DNA of 7,127 nucleotides from Desulfobacula sp. (GTDB taxonomy: Bacteria; Desulfobacterota; Desulfobacteria; Desulfobacterales; Desulfobacteraceae), in assembly GCA_027858355.1 (NCBI GenBank), contig JAQICW010000117.1, positions 1 to 7,127 on the forward strand, written 5' to 3'. The notes beneath the pieces are model-generated. The model had not been told where the DNA came from. It did not search any database and saw nothing but the letters and a program-made list of their open reading frames with translations. The position numbers and the translations under genes were made by a program. Below, piece after piece: positions 1-4,619 of this stretch. Numbering within the stretch: the first letter of the stretch is position 1; the number at the start of each line of letters is the position of its first letter.

Positions 1-1195
1 TTATATTTTTCTTTTGTATTAAAAAATGTCTCTTTAACAGAAAGATACCACCGGCAATAAAAACTACTGCCATAAATGATAATTGAAAAGATATGGAAAA
101 AAGTGCTGCTGAGTCCAGGGCTAAAATTAAAATTCCTGCAATGGAAAGGCTTGAAACAATATCTTTTTCTTTTTCAGAAACAAAGGAAAACAATAAAACA
201 ATTATCATTATGAGAGCTCGCTGAGTGGAGGGAGAAAATCCTGAAAAAATGGCATATCCGATCAGGGGAAAAAGGCTTAATATACCGGCAATTTTTTTAG
301 ATTTTCCTGAAATCGCAAGCCTGGGGAAAAAGGATAAAACCTGGTAAAAAAGAAGAAAAAAAAAGAGACTGACAATGGAAAGATGAAACCCTGAAATAGC
401 TAAAAGGTGACTGATTCCAGCTTTGGACAACAAATCCCGCATATCCTGCGAAATAACTTCTTTTTTCCCGGTAATTAAAGAAACTATTATTTTGGAGGTT
501 TCTAAGTCTTTTGCGTGGGTTAATATAAAATCATAATAACCTGTTCTCAAGTTTTCTATTTTGCGGATCAGTTTTAAGAAAAAATTGATTTCATCTGTTT
601 GTGTCAAGATTTTTATTTTTCCAGGATAACTATATGCTGTACCATATATTCCCTTTAATTTTAAAAAACTTTTATAATCAAAAGCACCAGGATTCATAAA
701 ATTTCTTATGGATTTAATTGAAGACTCAAACAGGATATAATCCCCGAATTCCGGGATTGTTTCTGATAATCCATAAATATTTAATATAATTCTGCCAGTG
801 TCCTTTTTTTTTATATTATCTTTTGTTTCAATAGTTTGAGGCAAAACTATCATGGAGTATTTTTTTTTATAGTGCTTTTTAAATGAAACAACCCTGCCCG
901 TGATTTTTATTTTTTTTGTATCCAGATAATTAGAAATATGATGGGAAGGTAAATCAGAGGTTAACTTGATCTGAATGGAAAGATAGCCACAGCAGAAAAC
1001 CAATCCGAGAAAAAAGAGAAAAGCGAATTTTTTATATGAATACAGGGACAGACAGATAAGGACAGACAAACAAAAAACAGCAGGGAAAACAAAGGTCTTA
1101 TCATCAGGAGAAATGCTACCCGCTAAAATCCCTGCCATAAGTGTTATAAAAATAAAAAAGGATGCGGGGTTTAAGGGTTTGAAAAATGTTTTCAC
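1..1195 (-). CDS. comEC: ComEC/Rec2 family DNA-uptake channel protein, N-terminal part (truncated by window edge)
   Basis: Reading from a GTG at 1195-1193 down to position 1 gives 398 uninterrupted codons with no stop, so the C-terminal half lies outside the window. The product is the inner-membrane channel that carries single-stranded DNA into the cytoplasm during transformation. Visible parts: two or three hydrophobic segments at about residues 12-75; a soluble OB-fold-like region (DUF4131 type) at about 95-200 with NPGAFDY at 168-174; then the start of the polytopic Competence domain with the signature HLLAISGFH at 263-271, SGFSPSTQRALIM at 318-330 and FQLSFMAV at 370-377. Family members are usually 700-800 residues; the rest of the membrane domain and any metallo-beta-lactamase domain are not seen. 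GTG is chosen because an AGGTGAG Shine-Dalgarno lies 5 nt upstream; the nearby ATG at 1198-1196 is followed at once by TGA. It begins 26 nt after the murA stop on the same strand, so an operon is likely. The family call is firm; an actual role in transformation is inferred. Confidence 0.93.
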   Translation of the reverse strand, partial: MKTFFKPLNPASFFIFITLMAGILAGSISPDDKTFVFPAVFCLSVLICLSLYSYKKFAFLFFLGLVFCCGYLSIQIKLTSDLPSHHISNYLDTKKIKITGRVVSFKKHYKKKYSMIVLPQTIETKDNIKKKDTGRIILNIYGLSETIPEFGDYILFESSIKSIRNFMNPGAFDYKSFLKLKGIYGTAYSYPGKIKILTQTDEINFFLKLIRKIENLRTGYYDFILTHAKDLETSKIIVSLITGKKEVISQDMRDLLSKAGISHLLAISGFHLSIVSLFFFLLFYQVLSFFPRLAISGKSKKIAGILSLFPLIGYAIFSGFSPSTQRALIMIIVLLFSFVSEKEKDIVSSLSIAGILILALDSAALFSISFQLSFMAVVFIAGGIFLLKRHFLIQKKNI

Positions 1196-1200
1196 ATGTT

Positions 1201-1207
1201 CTCACCT
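1201..1207 (-). promoter_or_regulatory. Ribosome binding site that fixes the comEC GTG start
   Basis: On the minus strand AGGTGAG lies 5 nt before the GTG at 1195. It supports this non-ATG start over the first in-frame ATG about 20 codons downstream, which would remove part of the first hydrophobic segment. Confidence 0.6.
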
Positions 1208-1221
1208 AATAATTTAAAATT

Positions 1222-2475
1222 TTATGGAATACGTTCTATTTTTGCTCCCAGCAGTGAAAATTTTTTTTCAATGGCTTCATAACCCCTGTCCATGTGATAT
1301 ATTCGGGAAATAATAGTTGTCCCTTCCGCAACCAGTCCTGCAATAACAAGGGATGCGCTGGCTCTTAAATCAGAGGCCATCACCTGTGCTGCCTGCAGTT
1401 TTTTTACCCCCCTGATCATGGCAACATTTCCACTTGATATTGAAATATCAGCCCCCATTCGAAGGAGTTCATTAGCATGAATAAACCGATTTTCAAAAAT
1501 GGATTCATGAATGATACTATTTCCATTTGCAATGGTCATCAAGGTCATGAACTGGGCCTGCATATCGGTTGGGAAACCAGGATATGGCAGGGTTTTAATA
1601 TCCACACTCTTAATGGGCTTATCATTGATAATTCTGATGCTGTCTGTAAATGATTTAACAATGGTTCCAGTGGCTTTTAGCTTATTGATAATACCACCAA
1701 TGTGATCTGGTTCACATCCTTTAATTAGGACATCGCCTCCTGTTGCAGCGGCGGCTACCATAAAAGTGCCGGTTTCTATCCTGTCTGGTATTATTTTTAT
1801 GTCAACCGGATTAAGGGATTTTACGCCTGCAATGGAAATAATGGTTGTTCCGGCCCCTTTTATTTTTGCACCCATTTTATTTAAAGCATCTGCAAGGGCA
1901 ACAATCTCAGGCTCCCTTGCGGCATTTCTCAATACACTGGTTCCTTTTGCAAGGGTTGCCGCCATCATTAAATTTTCAGTACCAGTAACTGTGGGCATAT
2001 CAAAATAAATATCATTACCTATAAGCCGGCTTGCCGTGGCTTCAATATAACCATGCTGGATCTTGATACTTGCACCCAGGGCTTCAAGGCCAGCAAGATG
2101 CATGTTTACCGGCCTTGCTCCAATGGCACACCCACCTGGTAACGACACCTTTGCATGACCGAATCTTGCAACAAGGGGACCCAGGACAAGAATAGAAGCT
2201 CTCATTTTTCTGACAAGATCATATTCTGCTTCAATTTTGTTGATGAAAGAACCATCAACTTCAAGAAAACCTTTTGAAATCTTGCAGTTTGCTCCCAAAT
2301 CTTCCAAAAGAAGCCTGATGCTGGTAATATCCATAAGGTCTGGGACATTGGTAAAAGTAATTTTACCATTGACCAGAATACTTGAAGCAATTAAGGGAAG
2401 TGCGGCATTTTTGGCCCCGCTGATATTCACTTCACCATGAAGTGGGTTGCCGCCAATGATTTTAATTTTATCCAT
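1222..2475 (-). CDS. murA: UDP-N-acetylglucosamine 1-carboxyvinyltransferase (MurA)
   Basis: Transfers the enolpyruvyl group of phosphoenolpyruvate to UDP-GlcNAc in the cytoplasm, the first committed step of peptidoglycan synthesis. At 417 residues it is full length for the family (about 420). The residues known to matter in E. coli MurA are present at nearly the same numbers: Lys22 in GAKNAALP, the PEP-binding Cys116 in LPGGCAIGARPVNMH (the fosfomycin target; Cys rather than the Asp of resistant forms), Arg121, Asp304 in YPGFPTDMQAQF, Arg330, Asp369 and Arg371 in ASDLRAS, and Arg397. The fold is the inside-out alpha/beta barrel shared with AroA. The ATG at 2475 gives the expected MDKIKIIGG N-terminus; the Shine-Dalgarno is not ideal (AGG very close to the ATG, or GGGTGA 10 nt upstream). 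The gene lies 58 nt beyond a strong terminator, so it probably has its own promoter in 2476-2533, where I see only a weak TATCAT -10 candidate. comEC follows 26 nt downstream. Confidence 0.98.
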   Translation of the reverse strand: MDKIKIIGGNPLHGEVNISGAKNAALPLIASSILVNGKITFTNVPDLMDITSIRLLLEDLGANCKISKGFLEVDGSFINKIEAEYDLVRKMRASILVLGPLVARFGHAKVSLPGGCAIGARPVNMHLAGLEALGASIKIQHGYIEATASRLIGNDIYFDMPTVTGTENLMMAATLAKGTSVLRNAAREPEIVALADALNKMGAKIKGAGTTIISIAGVKSLNPVDIKIIPDRIETGTFMVAAAATGGDVLIKGCEPDHIGGIINKLKATGTIVKSFTDSIRIINDKPIKSVDIKTLPYPGFPTDMQAQFMTLMTIANGNSIIHESIFENRFIHANELLRMGADISISSGNVAMIRGVKKLQAAQVMASDLRASASLVIAGLVAEGTTIISRIYHMDRGYEAIEKKFSLLGAKIERIP

Positions 2476-2533
2476 AACCTGAAGGTCACCCGTAAAATGA
2501 TAGCTTTATTTTGGTTTTACAAAGACTGTAATT

Positions 2534-2573
2534 TAATAAAGGGCTTTGGTTAAAAGGCCAAAACCCTTTATTA
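2534..2573 (-). terminator. Hairpin terminator downstream of tRNA-Leu
   Basis: An inverted repeat begins just 5 nt beyond the tRNA 3' end. The arms pair over about 16 bp (TAATAAAGGG with CCCTTTATTA outside, then a wobble and TTTGG with CCAAA inside) around an 8-nt loop. The lower stem is AT-rich and an AT-rich stretch follows on the minus strand, though there is no long clean U tract. It separates the tRNA transcript from murA. The near-symmetry means it could also stop transcription in the other direction, but no plus-strand gene ends here. Confidence 0.75.
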
Positions 2574-2578
2574 TTAAG

Positions 2579-2666
2579 TGGTACCTGGGACGAGAATAGA
2601 ACACGTACAGCCATATTGGCCGAGGGTTATTAAGTCCCTTGCGTCTACCAGTTCCGCCACCCAGGC
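2579..2666 (-). tRNA. tRNA-Leu (anticodon UAA), with several non-canonical bases
   Basis: An 88-nt cloverleaf with encoded 3' CCA (2581-2579). Acceptor arm GCCTGGG pairs with CCCAGGT (G1-U72 wobble, as in E. coli tRNA-Leu(UAA)); discriminator A; D arm GCG/CGC with a GG-containing loop; a long class II variable arm (CGGCC/GGCTG with an AATAT loop) typical of leucine tRNAs; anticodon UAA at 2632-2630. Recognition as tRNA-Leu is secure, but two arms are imperfect. The anticodon stem has an A-A mismatch at 31-39 (2635/2627) and position 37, normally a purine, is U (2629). The T stem has a U-U mismatch at 52-62 (2603/2593) and T-loop position 57, normally a purine, is U (2598). The gene is followed by a strong terminator and preceded by a candidate extended -10 promoter. 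It could be a functional but divergent tRNA, a decaying copy, or a sequence with base errors. Confidence 0.85.
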
Positions 2667-2680
2667 AAATTCTTGATTTT

Positions 2681-2707
2681 TTTATAACATTTTTCAAAAT
2701 TTTGCAA
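2681..2707 (-). promoter_or_regulatory. Candidate sigma-70 promoter for tRNA-Leu
   Basis: On the minus strand an extended -10 (TG-T-TATAAA; hexamer at 2686-2681) lies 15 nt downstream of TTGCAA (2707-2702) as a possible -35. The predicted start near 2674 is about 8 nt before the mature tRNA 5' end. The spacer is shorter than the usual 16-18 nt, but the extended -10 could compensate. The -35 overlaps the edge of the tandem repeat. Confidence 0.42.
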
Positions 2708-2736
2708 GCTTAAAACCTGAAGCTTAAAACCTGAAG
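2706..2736. repeat. 14-bp tandem direct repeat, 2.2 copies
   Basis: The unit AAGCTTAAAACCTG occurs at 2706-2719 and again, perfectly, at 2720-2733, followed by the first three bases of a third copy. It sits in the 108-nt region between the divergently oriented tRNA-Leu and maf and touches the candidate -35 of the tRNA promoter. It looks like a recent slippage duplication. I see no other copy in the window. Confidence 0.9.
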
Positions 2737-2737
2737 A

Positions 2738-2766
2738 TTGTCACTTTGAAGTATTTCTGATAAAAG
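2738..2766 (+). promoter_or_regulatory. Weak candidate promoter for the maf-yggS-queH cluster
   Basis: TTGTCA (2738-2743, five of six matches to the -35 consensus) is followed after 17 nt by TAAAAG (2761-2766, a poor -10). If real, transcription would begin about 2773, one or two bases before the maf ATG, making the mRNA nearly leaderless. This would fit the lack of a clear Shine-Dalgarno before maf, but the -10 is weak and such matches are common in AT-rich DNA. Confidence 0.25.
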
Positions 2767-2774
2767 AGAACTCT

Positions 2775-3365
2775 ATGAAATTAATTGGTACAAAAAAAAT
2801 AATATTGGCCTCCAAATCTCCCAGAAGGCGAGAGCTCCTTGAACAGCTTGGGTTAAGCATTAAAATTGTTCCACCTACCACTGATGAAGCAGGTATTTCA
2901 ATAAAAAATCCTGAAAAATATGTAAAAGAGCTCTCTTTTTTAAAAGCAAAAAATATTTCCTAGTTTTATCCAGATGGCTGGGTTCTGGGAGCAGATACCA
3001 TAGTTGTTGTGGATGATCAAATCCTTGGCAAGCCACGGTCAAAAACAGATGCCATTCCAATGCTGAACAAATTAAATAATTGTGAACACAGCGTATTTAC
3101 AGGTTTTTCTATAGTCAATCAGGAAAAAAACTGTATAATTACACAATCCGTTGAAACAAAAGTATTTTTTAAATGTTTAACTCCCCGGGAAATACAATGG
3201 TATGTAAACACAGGAGAACCATTTGACAAAGCAGGTTCCTATGCGATACAGGGAATCGGAGCAGTTCTGGTTAAACGAATCTCAGGCTCCTATTCCAATG
3301 TTGTGGGATTGCCTGTTTGTGAAGTCATTGAAACACTAATGAATTTAAATATCATCCAATTTTAA
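2775..3365 (+). pseudogene. maf: Maf family nucleotide pyrophosphatase (YhdE-type), interrupted by an in-frame TAG
   Basis: Maf proteins of this subfamily hydrolyse dTTP, UTP and related or modified nucleotides to monophosphate and pyrophosphate. Read through, the frame encodes about 196 residues, normal for the family, with every hallmark: ILASKSPRRRELLEQLG at 9-25, the catalytic-Asp motif LGADTIVVVDD at 71-81 (Asp74), LGKP at 84-87, and the C-terminal signature GEPFDKAGSYAIQG followed by GSYSNVVGLPV, which marks the dTTP/UTP (YhdE) branch rather than YceF. Codon 63 (2961-2963) is TAG, between KAKNIS and FYPDGW, with no frame change on either side. Ended there, the product is 62 residues without the catalytic Asp; restart at the in-frame GTG at 3009 would also miss Asp74. 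So without readthrough it is non-functional. The stop lies in a variable stretch, and one base change from CAG, AAG, TGG or TAT would create it. The lack of other damage suggests a very recent mutation, a base error, or suppression. yggS follows 14 nt downstream. Confidence 0.88.
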
Positions 3366-3379
3366 GGACTTAAATCATC

Positions 3380-4072
3380 ATGTCATCCATCAAAGATAAC
3401 CTTGATAAAATACATAAACATATTATTGAAACTGCCAAGTCCTGTGGCCGCAGGCCTGAAAAGATTCGATTGATAGCTGTCAGTAAAAGAAAAAGCGTAG
3501 AAGCCATAATGGAAGGCATCAAAGCAGGAGCAAAACATTTTGGTGAAAATTATATTCAAGAAGCAATTGATAAAATTGATAAAATTGGAAAGGATTCTGC
3601 CTGCTGGCATTTTATAGGCCATCTCCAGTCCAATAAAGCAAAAGTTGCAGTTAAGTATTTTGATTATATTCACACGGTTGATACTATAAAACTTGCCAGG
3701 GAAATAGATAAGCAGGCCAGAAAAATTAATAAAATCCAGAAAATACTTGTTCAGGTAAATATTGGTGAAGAAGACACAAAATCCGGTACCAGTATAGAGG
3801 ATACCATTCAATTGACAACTCAAATCCATACCTATGCAAATATTGCAGTTAAGGGATTAATGTGCATGCCGCCATATTTTTCAGACCCTGATCAGGCCAG
3901 AATCTATTTTCAGCAATTGGTCTGGATTAAAGAAAAAATCTTGAATCAAAAATTTGAAACTGTATCCATGGAGCACCTGTCCATGGGGATGAGTATTTAT
4001 TTTAAAGTTGCCATAGTAGAAGGATCTACAATGATAAGGATCGGGACCTCTATATTCGGGAGCAGAGATTGA
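3380..4072 (+). CDS. yggS: PLP homeostasis protein (YggS/PROSC/PLPBP family)
   Basis: A non-catalytic cytoplasmic protein that binds pyridoxal 5'-phosphate in an alanine-racemase-like TIM barrel and keeps B6 vitamers in balance. It has 230 residues, the usual length. Seen in order: LIAVSK with the Schiff-base lysine at Lys36 (the E. coli position), HFGENYIQEA at 53-62, WHFIGHLQSNK at 76-86, the HTVD segment at 98-101, VQVNIGEE at 124-131, KSG at 134-136, GLMCMPP at 159-165, SMGMS at 201-205 and the phosphate-binding RIGTSIFG at 220-227. Odd point: after SMGMS the family usually has an acidic stretch (E. coli-like xDxExAI), but here it is IYFKVAIVEG, with Tyr207 and Lys209 in the acidic positions. 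An AAGGAC lies 10 nt before the ATG. The 3' end overlaps queH by 4 nt (TTGA), implying translational coupling. In many bacteria yggS sits near proC or pilT, but no such gene is visible here. Confidence 0.95.
   Translation: MSSIKDNLDKIHKHIIETAKSCGRRPEKIRLIAVSKRKSVEAIMEGIKAGAKHFGENYIQEAIDKIDKIGKDSACWHFIGHLQSNKAKVAVKYFDYIHTVDTIKLAREIDKQARKINKIQKILVQVNIGEEDTKSGTSIEDTIQLTTQIHTYANIAVKGLMCMPPYFSDPDQARIYFQQLVWIKEKILNQKFETVSMEHLSMGMSIYFKVAIVEGSTMIRIGTSIFGSRD
4058..4062 (+). promoter_or_regulatory. Ribosome binding site that fixes the queH TTG start
   Basis: GGGAG lies inside the end of yggS, 6 nt before the TTG at 4069. This supports the rare start codon: the first residues MKLLLHICCAPC match the expected N-terminus of the family, and the first in-frame ATG (4138-4140, codon 24) would remove the CCxxC motif. 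Confidence 0.6.
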
Positions 4073-4614
4073 AACTATTACTCCACATTTGCTGTGCTCC
4101 ATGTTCTATTTATCCGGTTAAAGTATTGCAACAGATGGACATGGAGGTAATGGGATTTTTTTATCGACATAATATCCATCCCTTTCAAGAGTGTCAAAAA
4201 AGGGAAGACACACTAAAATACTATTCCACATCCATTGGGCTAAAGGTAATTTATCAAAAGGATTACAAGATTGAAAAATTTCTGCAATCCGTTGTTTTCA
4301 GAGAAAAGGATCGATGTCTATATTGTTATTACGACAGGCTTAAAGCAACAGCCCTTGTGGCCAAAAAAGGAAAATTTGACGGCTTTTCCACCACCCTTTT
4401 ATACAGCAAATTCCAGAAACATGATCAAATCAGAAAAATCGGGGAGGCCATTGCCAGGGAATATGACTTAAAATTTTTATACCATGATTTCAGGGAGGGC
4501 TGGAGATTTGGGATTGATGAATCCAAGCAGCTTAATATGTATCGTCAACAATATTGTGGCTGTATATACAGTGAAAAAGATAGATATTTCAATAAGAGGT
4601 CTTTAATGATATAA
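4069..4614 (+). CDS. queH: Epoxyqueuosine reductase QueH (DUF208)
   Basis: Catalyses the last step of queuosine synthesis, reducing epoxyqueuosine to queuosine at position 34 of tRNAs with GUN anticodons (His, Asn, Asp, Tyr). It is the cobalamin-independent replacement for QueG. The 181-residue product is of normal length and has the conserved metal-cluster cysteines: HICCAPC (Cys8, Cys9, Cys12), RCLYC (Cys83, Cys86) and YCGC (Cys163, Cys165). Other family signatures are NIHP at 35-38, FSTTLLYSKFQKH at 106-118, FREGW at 141-145 and YRQQYCGCIYSE at 158-169. The start is TTG, overlapping the yggS stop by 4 nt with a GGGAG site 6 nt upstream, so translation is probably coupled. No other queuosine gene is in the window, and the nearby tRNA-Leu is not a queuosine substrate, so the neighbourhood is not functional evidence. 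The gene ends 5 nt before the stop of the convergent ATPase gene. Confidence 0.94.
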   Translation: MKLLLHICCAPCSIYPVKVLQQMDMEVMGFFYRHNIHPFQECQKREDTLKYYSTSIGLKVIYQKDYKIEKFLQSVVFREKDRCLYCYYDRLKATALVAKKGKFDGFSTTLLYSKFQKHDQIRKIGEAIAREYDLKFLYHDFREGWRFGIDESKQLNMYRQQYCGCIYSEKDRYFNKRSLMI

Positions 4615-4619
4615 TCTGC

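Noticed and set aside
1511..2440. Plus-strand open frames within murA
   Set aside because: They are antisense to a clearly conserved gene, encode no recognisable motif and lack convincing ribosome sites.
2579..2666. tRNA-Leu as an attachment site of an integrated element
   Set aside because: No integrase, no repeat of the tRNA 3' end elsewhere in the window, and the flanking genes are housekeeping genes.
2961..2963. Selenocysteine recoding in maf
   Set aside because: Selenocysteine uses TGA; this codon is TAG, and no SECIS-like hairpin is evident after it.
2775..3365. maf broken by a frameshift or being two separate genes
   Set aside because: Both halves are in the same frame with only a TAG between them, and the motifs continue in the right order and spacing, so this is one gene with a nonsense codon.
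3383..3829. A 148-residue minus-strand open frame inside yggS
   Set aside because: It is the antisense shadow of a conserved gene; its Phe/Asn/Ile-rich composition reflects the complement of Lys/Ile-rich coding sequence.
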